Shown in pieces: positions 53,721 to 63,617 of a stretch of 64,000 bases of DNA. The notes below the pieces were generated by a model, which was given only the letters and a program-made list of their open reading frames with translations, did no database searches and was not told where the DNA came from. The DNA lies in assembly GCA_963825685.1 (NCBI GenBank), contig CAWGUD010000007.1:155186-219185 (forward strand), given 5' to 3'. How positions within the stretch are numbered: position 1 is the first letter of the stretch; every line of letters begins with the position of its first letter. Made by a program: the position numbers and the translations under genes. The DNA comes from JAOUEA01 sp963825685 (GTDB lineage: Bacteria > Actinomycetota > UBA4738 > HRBIN12).

Positions 53721-53726
53721 TAGAGT
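53721..53726 (+). promoter_or_regulatory. -10 box for leaderless merR-menG-menF mRNA
   Basis: TAGAGT ends 8 nt before the MerR GTG at 53735, with no ribosome site before that GTG. Confidence 0.5.
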
Positions 53727-53734
53727 GTCCGGTC

Positions 53735-54481
53735 GTGAGGTACCGCGTGGAGCAGCTGGCGTCGACCTGCGACGTCTCCGTCGACACCGTGCGCTACTAC
53801 CAGGCGCGAGGGCTGCTGCATGCCCCCGAACGGGAAGGCCGGGTCGCCTGGTACGGGCCCGAGCACGTCGAGCGTCTCGCAGAGATCCGCTCGTTGCAGC
53901 GCAAGGGGCTGACGCTCGCCGCGATCAGGCGGGTGGTCTCCGGAGAGCTCGGCCACGCCGATGCCGACCTCGCCGCGGCCATCGCCGCGGCCCGTGGGAA
54001 GGCAGGCGACCCCGATGACCGCATCGACAGCGGCGAGCTGATGACTCTTGATGCGTTCTCGGTCGCGAGCGGCGTGCCGGCGTCGTTGATCCAGGCGGTG
54101 GAGCGTGAGGGCATCCACCTCGGTCGTCGCGTCGAGGGCGAGGATCGGTACACCGCGGCCGACATCGAGCTCGTGCGCACGGCGCTCCGTCTGCTCGAGT
54201 TCGGGCTGCCGCTGCCCGACCTACTGGCGCTCGCCCGCGACGCTGATGCGGCCATGCGGGGCCTGGCCGATCGCGCGGTCGACCTGTTCGACGAACACGT
54301 GCGCAAGCCGATCCGCGACACCGCCGGCGACGACGAGCAGGCCGCCACGCAGATGGTCGAGGCGTTCCGCGAGCTGCTGCCGGCGGTGACGACGCTCGTC
54401 TCGCACCACTTCCGTCGCGTGCTGCTCGAGACGGCGGAGGCGCACATCGAGGAACCAGCCGCAGACGAGGGTGCCACGTGA
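53735..54481 (+). CDS. MerR family transcriptional regulator
   Basis: A 248-residue regulator. Winged helix MerR motif YRVEQLASTCDVSVDTVRYY, then LLHAPEREGRVAWYGPEHVE and AEIRSLQRKGLTLAAIRRVV. A second half-helix region (FSVASGVPASLIQAVEREGI, YTAADIELVRTALRLLEFGL) hints at a duplicated DNA-binding fold; the carboxy part is helical. Its stop overlaps the menG start (GTGA), so it is the first gene of the men operon and may regulate it. Confidence 0.88.
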   Translation: MRYRVEQLASTCDVSVDTVRYYQARGLLHAPEREGRVAWYGPEHVERLAEIRSLQRKGLTLAAIRRVVSGELGHADADLAAAIAAARGKAGDPDDRIDSGELMTLDAFSVASGVPASLIQAVEREGIHLGRRVEGEDRYTAADIELVRTALRLLEFGLPLPDLLALARDADAAMRGLADRAVDLFDEHVRKPIRDTAGDDEQAATQMVEAFRELLPAVTTLVSHHFRRVLLETAEAHIEEPAADEGAT

Positions 54482-55164
54482 GCGCACCGTTGCCGCAGGG
54501 GGACGAGAAGCGTCGAGCCGTTCGGCGGCTGTTCGACTCGATCTCTCCTCGCTATGACCTCGTGAATCGGGTGATGACGTTCGGCATGGACGTCGGCTGG
54601 CGCCGCACGGCGGTCGCATCGTTGCGGCTGCCGGGTCGATCGTTCGTGGCGGATCTCGCCTGCGGCACGGGCGATCTCTGCCGCGAGCTGGATCGGCGTG
54701 GTTACCGTGCCGTCGGGTTCGACTTCTCCCACGGCATGCTCGTGAACGCGCGCACCGACGTGCCGTTGGTGGAGGCCGACGTGCTGCAGCTGCCGATCGC
54801 CGACCGCGGGGTCGACGGCGTCACCTGCGGATTCGCGTTGCGCAACGTGGTGTCGCTCGCCGGGTTCTTCCGCGAGCTCGGGCGCGTCGTGCGCCCTGGC
54901 GGTCGTATCGCGTTGCTCGACGCGAGCGAGCCCGACAACCGGCTGGTGCGCGCCGGGCACGGCGTCTACTTCAACCGCGTCGTGCCGATGATCGGTGGCA
55001 CGCTGTCGAACAAGACCGCCTACTCCTACCTGCCGAAGTCGATGGCCTACCTTCCCCAGCCGGCCGAGATGCTCTCGATGCTGGGCGAGGTCGGTTTCCA
55101 CGATGCGCACCGGCGCCAGCTGTCGGGCGGGCTCACCCAACTGCTCATGGGCACCCGGTCGTGA
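54478..55164 (+). CDS. menG: Demethylmenaquinone methyltransferase (MenG/UbiE family)
   Basis: A 228-residue SAM-dependent methyltransferase that adds the last methyl to menaquinone. UbiE signatures are AVRRLFDSISPRYDLVNRVM, the SAM motif VADLACGTGDLCREL, VDGVTCGFALRNVVSLAGFF (family motif) and YSYLPKSMAYLPQPAEMLSM. GTG 54478 overlaps the merR stop, and its own stop overlaps the isochorismate synthase start in GTGA, so all three are coupled. Confidence 0.9.
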   Translation: MSAPLPQGDEKRRAVRRLFDSISPRYDLVNRVMTFGMDVGWRRTAVASLRLPGRSFVADLACGTGDLCRELDRRGYRAVGFDFSHGMLVNARTDVPLVEADVLQLPIADRGVDGVTCGFALRNVVSLAGFFRELGRVVRPGGRIALLDASEPDNRLVRAGHGVYFNRVVPMIGGTLSNKTAYSYLPKSMAYLPQPAEMLSMLGEVGFHDAHRRQLSGGLTQLLMGTRS

Positions 55165-56478
55165 CACCCCGATCGATGCGGGCCACACCTCTGGGAGGGG
55201 CGTTCGATCTGCTCGCCGCATACGCACCGCTCGCCGGCTTCTTCTTCGAGCGGGAAGGCGTCGGGGTCTCGACGGGGTCGCTCGCAGGCGCGTCGGAGAT
55301 CGGTCCTGAGTCGGATCTGCGCTCGCTCGCTCGGAAGGTCCTCGACGGTGTTGCGAGACCTCGACGACCGCGACGGCGTCGCACCCATCGCGGTCGGGGT
55401 GCTGCCGTTCGCGCCGGATCCCGCGTCGCTGTGGGCGCCGCGGCGGGCCGTCGTGCGCGCCGACGACGGTGAGACGTGGCTACTCGACCTCCCCGACGAG
55501 GAGAGCGAGGCCGGGCCCTTCCGTCCCGAACGGGTGGTCGGCGACCTGCCCCACGAGGCGTTCCGGCCCGTGCAGCTGACGGAGGAGCCGTCCTCCGAGG
55601 TCTACGCAGACGCCGTGCGGGCGGCCGTCGAGCGCATCGAAGCGGGTGATCTCGAGAAGGTGGTGCTGGCGCGGACCCTGCGCGTCGAGGCCGGGCGCGA
55701 GCTCAACGCCCGGCGGCTGCTGCATCGCCTGCGCGCCGTCGAGCCGCACTGCTACACATTCGCCGCGCCGACGTGGTTCGGACCTCCGTCTTCCGTCGTT
55801 GGTTCCGACACGGAGGTCCCTGCCACGTCGCGTGAACCGACGCCGAGGAATGCCGTCCCCGCACGCACCCTCGTCGGCGCGAGCCCCGAACTGCTGGTGT
55901 CGCGGCGCGGCGATCGGGTGCGCTCGACCCCGCTCGCCGGCACCGCGTCCCGCTCGGGAGACCCCGACGAGGATCTCGCGAACGCGCAGGCGCTCACCCG
56001 CTCGAGCAAGAACCGCGAAGAGCACGCGATCGTGGTCGCCGCGGTCGCCGACGTGCTTGCGGGGTTCTGCGACGACCTCACGTTCGATGCCGAGCCCGTG
56101 CTCGAGCCGACCGCCAACGTGTGGCACCTCGCCACGCGCTTCGAAGGCACGCTCCGCGACCCATCGGCGAGCGCGCTGGACCTCGTGGCCGAGCTGCACC
56201 CGACGCCTGCCGTGTGCGGCACGCCGTCGATACGCGCGCGCGAACGTATCGCCGAGCTCGAGGGGTTCGACCGCGGCGGCTACGCCGGTCCGGTCGGGTG
56301 GGTCGATGCCCGGGGCGACGGGGACTGGGCCATCGCGTTGCGGTGCGCGTTGCTCGACGGCGAGCGAGCGACGCTCTACGCCGGCGCCGGCATCGTCGTC
56401 GGGTCCGACCCCGCGGGCGAGCTCGACGAGACCGATCGGAAGTTCCGCGCGTTCCTCGACTCGCTGCGTTGGGGCTGA
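55161..56478 (+). pseudogene. menF: Isochorismate synthase (MenF), one frame break
   Basis: An isochorismate synthase of about 438 residues, first enzyme of menaquinone synthesis. The amino end (GGAFDLLAAYAPLAGFFFER, SLARKVLDG) is in one frame; from VLRDLDDRDGVAPIAVGVLP it continues in another after an indel near 55345. The chorismate-binding core is intact: VERIEAGDLEKVVLARTLRV, LVGASPELLVSRRGDRVRST, LAGTASRSGDPDEDLANAQA, LHPTPAVCGTPSIRARERIA and GFDRGGYAGPVGWVDARGDG. Conserved across the break, so a sequence error is likely. It ends convergent to the next gene. Confidence 0.88.
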
Positions 56479-56487
56479 GTCCTCCCG

Positions 56488-57087
56488 TCAGGCCGGGGGA
56501 AGGGCGGCCTTCGCGGCCCGTCGCGTGAGACCCAGCCGGCCGAGTTCCAGCGAGGCGAGCGCGGCGTGACGCCCCGACCGCAGGTCGCCCCAGGGGTCGG
56601 TCGTGACTCCCGCGATGCGCGAGTACGGGAAGCGGGTCGCGGCCCGCAGCGCCAGGTACCCCTCGAGGCCGATGTCACCTGCGTCGAGCGCTCGGCCGAT
56701 GCGTCGACGCTCGCGCGCGAGCGGCGCGCGGATCACGAGCCAGCCCGCGATCAAGGGGATCGTCGGCCCCAGCGCGATCACGAGCCCGATCAGTAGGGAG
56801 ATGTTGAAGATCGCGTCCTTGCTGGCCTGGCCCTTCTGCACGGTGCCCTGGCCGATCGCATCGATGCGATCGGCGATCTCCTGGATGCCGCCCCCGATGA
56901 GGGGCACCTCGGCGAGACCCTCGAGAGCGCCGGCCGCATCGGAGACGCCCTCACCCGCGCCGATCACGCCGTCGCTCAGGCCGCTCAGTTCGTTCACGGC
57001 GTGGCCGAGCGTGTAGCCGATCGTGCACCACAGCAAGAGCCAGAGCACCAGGATGATGTCGATCGTGCGGGACGTGCGGTGTGACAC
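56488..57087 (-). CDS. Hypothetical membrane protein
   Basis: A 199-residue protein with two membrane helices (TIDIILVLWLLLWCTIGYTL and LLIGLVIALGPTIPLIAGWL). Between them is a loop of about 70 residues rich in Gly (GLSDGVIGAGEGVSDAAGAL, IADRIDAIGQGTVQKGQ), outside the cell by the positive-inside rule. The basic cytoplasmic tail follows (RERRRIGRALDAGDIGLEGY). GTG 57087 starts it. No family is recognised. Its position between menF and the propeller gene gives no clue to function. Confidence 0.65.
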   Translation of the reverse strand: MSHRTSRTIDIILVLWLLLWCTIGYTLGHAVNELSGLSDGVIGAGEGVSDAAGALEGLAEVPLIGGGIQEIADRIDAIGQGTVQKGQASKDAIFNISLLIGLVIALGPTIPLIAGWLVIRAPLARERRRIGRALDAGDIGLEGYLALRAATRFPYSRIAGVTTDPWGDLRSGRHAALASLELGRLGLTRRAAKAALPPA

Positions 57088-57178
57088 GGCTGCCTCCGTT
57101 GAGTCAGCGGGGGACGATCGAGGGCGTCACGACGCAACATGACTCGCGACCTTCCCCGGATCCCTGCGTTCCGGCGGT

Positions 57179-58393
57179 CTAAGAGAACCGCGCGAGACGG
57201 TACTGGGTTGACTGCCCGGCGGCCGTGGGTTTGGTGCCGCTGCACGACTGGTTCGCGGGATTCCAGGCGCCTCCGACCTTGGTGAATTCCCCGCCCACCC
57301 AGAGCGAGCCTCCGCTCTGGTGGAGAGCCCACACCCCGTTGTATTGCGGGGTGATGGGGATCACCCAGCCGGGATCCCTCGCTCCGGAGAGCGTCAAGGC
57401 CACGAGCCTCGGATGGAACACGTCGTTGCCCACACATCTGAAATGGCCACCGACGATGTAGCGATCGTCGAACCTGATCACGACTTGGGACGATCCGTTG
57501 GTGTCGGTCTTCCAGATCTGCTGCCCGTCGAACGTGAGCTTCTGCGTGAAGTCCGACCCCCCGGCCGCGAGCACGACACCGTCCGAATCGATCTCGAGGC
57601 TCCACCCGAACGCCGCGCTTGTGGGGCTGATCTGCTTGTTCCACGTATGGTCGATGCGCCCATCGGGCAGGAGTCTCACGATGGCCTTCTCGAGGGTGGC
57701 CGATCCCGTCGACTCACCCGGGTTCAGTGCCCAGTCGCACTTGCAGGCCGTGAGCCACCCTCCTCCCGGCATCGGCGCGATATCCGTGTACATGGGCGAC
57801 GTGCCGTGGGCCCGAAGGGAAGGATCGGTCTGCACGGTCGTGGTCGCGAACGACGGCACCTTCGCGCCGGTCCTCGTCCAGGCGTTCATCTTCCGCCCAC
57901 CCCCGAGCACGAGGCTGCCGTCGACCAACACCGATTTCAAGGCGGAGGCCGAGAATCGGTCGCCCAGGCTTCCTGTGGCGCCGTCGAATTCCAGGAGGTT
58001 CTTCGAGCCGTTGGCAGCCCCGAAGGTTCCCGCAGCGTAGACATCCGAGCCATCGACCGAGAGGTCCCAGACCATCGCGCTCGATCCGCTGAGCTCCGGG
58101 ATGGACACCCCGGTCGCCTTGAGGCCCGTGGTGGCGTCGATCGCGGCAAGTCCGTTCGTGCCGGACTGCACCACGTTCCCCTTGCGGTCCACGAGGGCGG
58201 TGAACTTCCCGGCGACCCAGAGGACGTTCCCCACCTGGACGATCGCGCGGACCTTGCCGTTGACGCCGAGCGTCTCGTCGGGAGTCGTCGACGGGAGGGC
58301 CGCTGACGCTGTCGTCGCGGATCCGGTAAGGATAGCCACGGTCGAGATGCACACGAGCGCAGCTTTCACACGGCGGTATCGATCGTGCCCCAT
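57179..58393 (-). CDS. Secreted beta-propeller protein (DUF5122-like), paralogue
   Basis: A 404-residue exported propeller with signal peptide (AALVCISTVAILTGSATTAS). Repeats include VRAIVQVGNVLWVAGKFTAL, VWDLSVDGSDVYAAGTFGAA and FDDRYIVGGHFRCVG. Paired cysteines (ACKCDW, C at the end) may form disulfides. It aligns through its length with the first domain of the larger protein at 22.1-24.5 kb: both share G-x-V-R-A-I-V, the CxC motif and NGVWAL with GGEFTK near the end. GGAG precedes ATG 58393. Probable surface protein. Confidence 0.82.
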   Translation of the reverse strand: MGHDRYRRVKAALVCISTVAILTGSATTASAALPSTTPDETLGVNGKVRAIVQVGNVLWVAGKFTALVDRKGNVVQSGTNGLAAIDATTGLKATGVSIPELSGSSAMVWDLSVDGSDVYAAGTFGAANGSKNLLEFDGATGSLGDRFSASALKSVLVDGSLVLGGGRKMNAWTRTGAKVPSFATTTVQTDPSLRAHGTSPMYTDIAPMPGGGWLTACKCDWALNPGESTGSATLEKAIVRLLPDGRIDHTWNKQISPTSAAFGWSLEIDSDGVVLAAGGSDFTQKLTFDGQQIWKTDTNGSSQVVIRFDDRYIVGGHFRCVGNDVFHPRLVALTLSGARDPGWVIPITPQYNGVWALHQSGGSLWVGGEFTKVGGAWNPANQSCSGTKPTAAGQSTQYRLARFS

Positions 58394-58494
58394 CGCACTA
58401 CTCCATCTGGACGCCCGAGGCCATCCTCAGGTCGGGCGTCATACCATCAGGCGTTGCCGTTCGGGTCAAGGCTATTCCCGAGAACTACATCGAA

Positions 58495-58506
58495 CGGCCT
58501 AGGCCG
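58495..58506. other. 12-bp palindrome at the menD end
   Basis: CGGCCTAGGCCG is a perfect palindrome 4 bp beyond the menD stop, upstream of the propeller gene. It could be a small terminator or an operator. Confidence 0.3.
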
Positions 58507-58509
58507 ACC

Positions 58510-60222
58510 CTAGCGCGAGTCTGAACCGTCGCCGGCGAGTGTGTCTGCGATCCTCTTCACCGCGGCGGCTCTGAGCGCTGATGAACGATCGAGGTCGACG
58601 ACGGCCTCGACGACGTGGAGGCCATCCGCGATGGCGTCCTCCATCGCCGGTAGCAGGTCGGCAGCATGTTCGACGCGCACATGGGTCGCGCCGGCTGCCC
58701 GCGAGAGGGCAGCGATGTCCATGGCATGCGGCGTCAGGAACAGGTCCCGATGCTCGGGGAGAGAACGTTGGGGAAGCCGGGCGAAGATCTCGCCTCCTCC
58801 GTTCGCGATCACCACGAGGACCAGGTCCCCCGTCTGCCGTCTCGCCGAGATGAACGCCCCCACGTCGTACAGGAAGGAGAGCTCGCCGAGCATGGCGACG
58901 GTCGGGCCACCGGCGGCGATGCCCAGGGCGGTCGAGACGAGGCCATCGATGCCGCTGGCGCCGCGGTTCGCGAGGATGTGGAGACCGCTGCGCGGCCTCA
59001 TCGCCAGATCGAGGTCCCGGATCGGCGTCGAGTTGCCGACGAAGAGGGTTCCTCCGGATGGGATCGCCGCCGCCACGTCGCGCGCGATCCGAGGTCCGAA
59101 CGGCTCGTCGACGCCGTCGAGGAAGTCGTCGAGCGCTGCTCGAACCCTCCGGTCGGCCTCCCGCCAGGCTTCCGTCCAGACATCCGGCGCCGGCACGACC
59201 TTCATGGGGCGGTCGTGCAGCGCCAGTGCGAGGGCGTCCGGGTCGACGCCGATGCGCCACGTCGCGAGGCGCTCGGGGTCGGGGTCGAGGTGCCAGCGAT
59301 CAGCCACGATCAGTCGCTCCGCCGATGCTACGAACGCCTGCGTCGCGCGGGTCGTGGGCGCCGCGCCGATCTGCAGCACGACGTCGGGTCGGTGCGCCTC
59401 GATCCACGCGGGGTCGCCGAGCAGCGCCTGACCGGCGAGCAGCGCTTCGTTCGGCTCTCGGACGTTCGACGTCGGTTCCGCGAGGACGGGCCATCCCAGT
59501 TCCTGCACCCAGAGCCTCCACTCGGCCGAAAGGTCGCCGGGCCAACCACCGACCACGACGGCGCCGCGGGCGCCGGAGGCCATGGCCGCGAGGCGTTCGG
59601 CTTCCTCGGTCGTGAGGTCGGCATCAGGGCGCGCAGGAAGCTCGACCGGTTCGCCGGTCGGGGCGGGGAGCTCGACGTCGATCGATGGGCTGAGCGGTTC
59701 CTCGAATGGGCAGTTGACGTGGACGGGGCCGACCGGGTCGCCGTAGGCGGCCTCGAGCACTTCGCGGGCCGCCTGACGCCACCAGGCTTCCTGTCCGGTC
59801 GCCTCGGGCACCGGCAGGTCGAGCGTCGAGCGGGCGTATCCGCCGTAGAGCCCGACCTGGTCGATCGTCTGGTTCGCGCCGGTGCCGCGCAGGCGCGGCG
59901 GGCGATCGGCGGTCAACGCGACCAGCGGCAGGCGGGACTGCGACGCCTCGACCACGGCGGGAAGGAATTCCGCAGCAGCGGTGCCGCTCGTGCAGGCGAC
60001 CACGACCGGTTGGCCGGTCGCACGGGCGAGCCCGAGCGCGAAGAAGGCGCTCGAGCGCTCATCCAGGTGCACGTGCAACGTCACGGCCGGATGACGCGCG
60101 AGCGCGAGCGCGAGCGGTGTGGAGCGGGACCCAGGGGACACACACGCGTGTCTGACGCCCCCACCCACGAGCCCGTCGACCAGGGCCCAGGCGCACGCGA
60201 GGTTGAGGTCGCCGACGTCCAT
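58510..60222 (-). CDS. menD: SEPHCHC synthase (MenD)
   Basis: A 570-residue thiamine-diphosphate enzyme joining 2-oxoglutarate to isochorismate. Amino-terminal block CAWALVDGLVGGGVRHACVS and SPGSRSTPLALALARHPAVT (cofactor/isochorismate binding), CTSGTAAAEFLPAVVEASQS, TADRPPRLRGTGANQTIDQV, and the carboxy-terminal ThDP domain with GASGIDGLVSTALGIAAGGP and LGELSFLYDVGAFI. ATG 60222 overlaps the menA stop by one base (TGATG), so menD is translated after menA. The frame is open far upstream but only this start fits the family. Confidence 0.92.
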   Translation of the reverse strand: MDVGDLNLACAWALVDGLVGGGVRHACVSPGSRSTPLALALARHPAVTLHVHLDERSSAFFALGLARATGQPVVVACTSGTAAAEFLPAVVEASQSRLPLVALTADRPPRLRGTGANQTIDQVGLYGGYARSTLDLPVPEATGQEAWWRQAAREVLEAAYGDPVGPVHVNCPFEEPLSPSIDVELPAPTGEPVELPARPDADLTTEEAERLAAMASGARGAVVVGGWPGDLSAEWRLWVQELGWPVLAEPTSNVREPNEALLAGQALLGDPAWIEAHRPDVVLQIGAAPTTRATQAFVASAERLIVADRWHLDPDPERLATWRIGVDPDALALALHDRPMKVVPAPDVWTEAWREADRRVRAALDDFLDGVDEPFGPRIARDVAAAIPSGGTLFVGNSTPIRDLDLAMRPRSGLHILANRGASGIDGLVSTALGIAAGGPTVAMLGELSFLYDVGAFISARRQTGDLVLVVIANGGGEIFARLPQRSLPEHRDLFLTPHAMDIAALSRAAGATHVRVEHAADLLPAMEDAIADGLHVVEAVVDLDRSSALRAAAVKRIADTLAGDGSDSR

Positions 60223-61193
60223 CACATGCCGCGCCAGAGCCACGCCGCTGCGGGGACGACGTCGCCCGACGACTGATCGACCGCGGCCAGCACCAGGCCG
60301 AGCGCCATCAGCAGGCCGCACGCGGCATGGGTGGCCGCCGTGCCCGTGAGCACCGGGATCAGCTCGCGCCCGGTGGCCGAGCCGGCGACCTCCATCGGGC
60401 GGATCGCGAGTACCCACGCGATGAGGCCCACGAGCGCCCACTGCGGCAGGCCCGCACCGTCGACGGCGATGCCGACGATCACGCCGAGCGCGATCGTCGC
60501 GAAGGCCGCGATCACGGTCGCCCGATACACGTGCCGGGTCGCGCGGTCGCCGATACGCACGGCGAGGGTGCGCTTGCCGCTCGCCTCGTCGGTCGGGATG
60601 TCGCGCAGGTTGTTGGCCACGAGGATCGCGACCGCGAGGAAGCCGAGCGCCGCCCCACCCCACCAGGCTGGGGTCGGCACGGTCTCCACCATCACGAACG
60701 CGCTGCCGCAGGTGGCCATCAGTCCGAAGAACAGGAAGACCATCAGCTCGCCGAGGCCGAGCCCCGCGTACGGGCGAGGTCCGCCGCTGTAGAGCACGGC
60801 CGCGATCAGGGCGAGCGCGCCCACGAACAGGATCAGCAGCGGCTCCGTCGCGAGCGCGAGCGCCAGGCCCGCCACGGCCGCGACGCCGAGCGCGACGAGC
60901 GCGGCCGCGAGCACGGCCCGCGGCGAGGCGGTCGCGGTGGCCGTGAGCCGCGGCGGCCCGAGCCGCTCGTGCGTGTCGACGCCTCGCACGCCGTCGAAAT
61001 AGTCGTTGGCGTAGTTCACGCCGATCTGCAGACCGGCGCCGACGAGCAGCGCCGCCGCGAACCTCCACCAGATCACTTCGCCCGCGGCGGCGGTGCCGAG
61101 TACGACGGGCACCAGCCCGGCCCCGAGCGTGCGTGGCCGGGCGCCGCGCCACCAGAGGGGGAGCTGGCTCGGACGTTCCCGCGTGGCCGTCAC
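60222..61193 (-). CDS. menA: 1,4-dihydroxy-2-naphthoate polyprenyltransferase (MenA)
   Basis: A 323-residue UbiA-superfamily membrane prenyltransferase attaching the isoprenoid tail. Two aspartate-rich motifs are present: NYANDYFDGVRGVDTHERLG (first NDxxD) and ANNLRDIPTDEASGKRTLAV (second DxxxD). RPRTLGAGLVPVVLGTAAAG at the start and about nine helices fit the family. GTG 61193 overlaps the menB stop (GTGA), giving a coupled menB-menA-menD order. Confidence 0.92.
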   Translation of the reverse strand: MTATRERPSQLPLWWRGARPRTLGAGLVPVVLGTAAAGEVIWWRFAAALLVGAGLQIGVNYANDYFDGVRGVDTHERLGPPRLTATATASPRAVLAAALVALGVAAVAGLALALATEPLLILFVGALALIAAVLYSGGPRPYAGLGLGELMVFLFFGLMATCGSAFVMVETVPTPAWWGGAALGFLAVAILVANNLRDIPTDEASGKRTLAVRIGDRATRHVYRATVIAAFATIALGVIVGIAVDGAGLPQWALVGLIAWVLAIRPMEVAGSATGRELIPVLTGTAATHAACGLLMALGLVLAAVDQSSGDVVPAAAWLWRGM

Positions 61194-62033
61194 GGCCGCT
61201 TCGGGAACCGGGAGAAGTCGGGCGAGCGCTTCTGTTGGAAGGCGTCGCGGCCTTCCTGCGCTTCCTCGCTCATGTAGTAGAGGAGCGTCGCGTCGCCCGC
61301 GAGCTGCTGCACACCCGCGAGGCCGTCGGTGCCGGCATTCGACCCAGCCTTCAGCAGACGCAGGGCGAGCGGTGAGAACGCGAGCATCTCTCGGCACCAC
61401 TCGACGGTCGTACGTTCGAGCTCTTCGACGGGCACGACGGCATTCACGAGCCCCCATTCGAGCGCGGTCTCGGCGTCGTACTGTCGACAGAGGAACCACA
61501 CCTCCTTCGCGCGCTTCTCGCCGATCTGGCGCGCGAGCAGGTTGATGCCGTAGCCGCCGTCGAAGGAGCCAACGCGAGGTCCGGTCTGACCGAACCGAGC
61601 GTTGTCTGCGGCGATCGTGAGGTCGCAGCACAGGTGCAGCACGTGGCCTCCGCCGATCGCGAAGCCCGCGACCATCGCGATGACCGGTTTCGGCAGCCGC
61701 CTGATCTGGACCTGCAGATCGAGCACGTTGAGGCGCCCGATGCCTTGCTCGTCGACGTAGCCGTCGTCGCCGCGGATCGACTGGTCGCCACCCGAGCAGA
61801 ACGCGAGCGAACCCTGGCCGGTGAGCACGATGGCCCCGACGGACGGGTCGTCGCGCGCGATCTCGAAGGCGCGGATCAGCTCGGCCGTGGTCGTCGGGCG
61901 GAACGCGTTGCGCACCTCGGGTCGGTCGATCGTGACCTTCGCGATGCCGTCGGCGGTCTCATACCGGATATCGCTCCACTCGCCCGCCGGCGCCCAGTCG
62001 GCGGCGGGCTCGATCGTCCGTTCGGCCGTCCAT
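61190..62033 (-). CDS. menB: 1,4-dihydroxy-2-naphthoyl-CoA synthase (MenB), start uncertain
   Basis: A crotonase-fold enzyme of about 280 residues. The conserved frame runs from TIEPAADWAPAGEWSDIRYE through KVTIDRPEVRNAFRPTTTAE, LTGQGSLAFCSGGDQSIRGD (active-site GGDQ), AMVAGFAIGGGHVLHLCCDL, TGPRVGSFDGGYG and the terminal SPDFSRFPKRP. An ATG at 62033 would be the natural start, but it is one base out of frame, so a base error near 62025 is likely. TAGCCT (62048-62043) lies 9 nt before it. A shorter start at GTG 61915 would delete part of the fold. The enzyme cyclises o-succinylbenzoyl-CoA. Confidence 0.88.
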
Positions 62034-62042
62034 ATGACCGCG

Positions 62043-62076
62043 AGGCTATCGGACGGGCGGGGGCCGATGCTACGGT
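62043..62076. promoter_or_regulatory. Divergent -10 boxes between menB and the phosphatase-family gene
   Basis: TAGCCT on the minus strand (62048-62043) and TACGGT on the plus strand (62071-62076) lie 9 and 7 nt before the respective ATGs. Both imply leaderless transcripts from a compact divergent promoter. Confidence 0.45.
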
Positions 62077-62083
62077 CCGCGGC

Positions 62084-63595
62084 ATGACTGGACGCGGAGT
62101 GAGACGCGTCGCAACGTTCGCCGTCTCGCGCTGCTGTCGATCGCGCCGACGCCGACCGTCGCGCAGGGCGGCGGCGACCCGGCCGGGGCCGCGGTGCCCA
62201 CCAGCCTCAGCATCATGACGTTCAACATCGAATACGGCGGCACCGTGGTCGACCTCGATTCGATCCTCGCCGCCGTGCGCCGGGCCGACGCCGACGTCGT
62301 CGCGTTCAACGAGGTCTACGGTAAGGTCGCGCGGCTCGGGCGCCTCACGGGCTACGAGTACGCGAGCCGCAGGCTCGACCTGGTCTCGCGCTACCCCCTC
62401 GTCGACGCGCCGGGCTCCGACGGCCGGTACGTGTTCGTGCAGCTCGCACCCGGCCAGGTCGTCGCAGTCACGAACGTTCACCTGTCCTCGAGCGACTACG
62501 GCCCTCGGCGCCTGCTCGACGGCTGGAGTCGCAGGAAGGTGCTGCGCACCGAACGCCGCGTGCGGGTGCCCGACCTCCGCCGGTTCGTGAAGGCCACCCG
62601 ATGGTTGCCGGCCGCGGGCATCCCGACGTTCATCGTCGGGGACCTGAACTCGCCGTCTCACAGGACTACGTCGAGGCCACGGTCGGGCTTCGGCCGCAGG
62701 TGCGATTCCCGGTGCGGTGGCCGGTGACCCGGCTCCTGGCGAGGGAGGGATTCGTCGACGCGTGGCGCGGGGTGCACCCCGACCCGGTCGCCGACGCGGG
62801 GCTCACGTGGCCCGCGGGACGCCCCCGGTCGGACACGAGCTGGAACCCGCGCCGCGACGCGCCCGAGGATCGCATCGATCAGATCTGGTCGGCGGGCCCG
62901 GCCGCCGCGATCACGAGCGTGCTCGTGGGCGAGCGGCACGGGCCCGGGAGTCGACATCTCGGCGCGACCGTGGGGGTCGGACCATCGGGCGGTGGTCACG
63001 ATGTTCGACGTCAATCCCGGGCACGCCGCGGTGATGGTCTCGCCCGCGCCGATGCTGGTCGAGATCGGCGACGCGCTCGACGTGACCTATCACGCGCCCG
63101 GAGGTGCAGGGGAGCGTGTGCGCATCGTGCCGCGCGACGGCGACCCGGTGGTCGGACGTGATCGACTCGCACGGCACCCTCGCCGGCGCGCCGACCGACG
63201 GCACTGACGACGTTCCCGACCGACGCGCCTCGCCGCCGGCCCCTACGACGTCGTGTTGATCGACGGCGCCGATGCGGAGCTGGCCCGCGCGCCGTTCCGG
63301 GTGCGCGAACCCGACGCCCCGCCGCTGCTCGGCACCCGGTGGCGCACGGGATCGGCGAGCCGATCCAGATCGCCTTCACGCAGGCGCCGGCGAATCGGTT
63401 CGACTGGATCGGGCTGTACGAGCGGGGTGGCGATCCGCTCGTCGACTACTACATCGACTATCGGTACGCGGGCGCGGTCGTCGAAGGGCCGTGACGTTCG
63501 ACGCGCTGCTGCCCCCGGGGCGTTACACCGCCTACTATCTGCTCACCGACGTGTATCGGCAGGTCGCCTCGGTCGACTTCGTCGTCAAGGACTGA
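62084..63595 (+). pseudogene. Secreted endonuclease/exonuclease/phosphatase family protein, many frame breaks
   Basis: About 500 codons. The exported amino end is MTGRGVRRVATFA then LALLSIAPTPTVAQGGGDPA in another frame; the EEP fold is readable as LSIMTFNIEYGGTVVDLDSI (catalytic Asn/Glu region), VDVVAFNEVYGKVA-like VVAFNEVYGKVARLG, VTNVHLSSSDYGPRRLLDGW and FIVGDLNSPSH. Then VEATVGLRPQVRFPVRWPVT, DISARPWGSDHRAVVTMFDV (terminal S-D-H motif), and a carboxy-terminal Ig-like/C2-like region (DWIGLYERGGDPLVDYYIDY, LPPGRYTAYYLLTDVYRQVA). At least seven frame changes (about 62127, 62660, 62945, 63155, 63230, 63350 and 63485) are needed. This could be a decayed gene, but sequence error at a low-quality end is more likely. 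Confidence 0.75.
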
Positions 63596-63617
63596 GGCGC
63601 CGGTAGGCTCCGCGAGC

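Noticed and set aside
58510..61152. An 880-residue MenD with a long amino-terminal extension
   Set aside because: The extension is an out-of-frame reading of menA. The family start and a TGATG overlap with menA fix the start at 60222.
62084..63595. Several separate small genes in the endonuclease/phosphatase-family region
   Set aside because: The fragments follow one another in the order of a single EEP fold, from signal peptide to the S-D-H motif, so they are one gene with errors.
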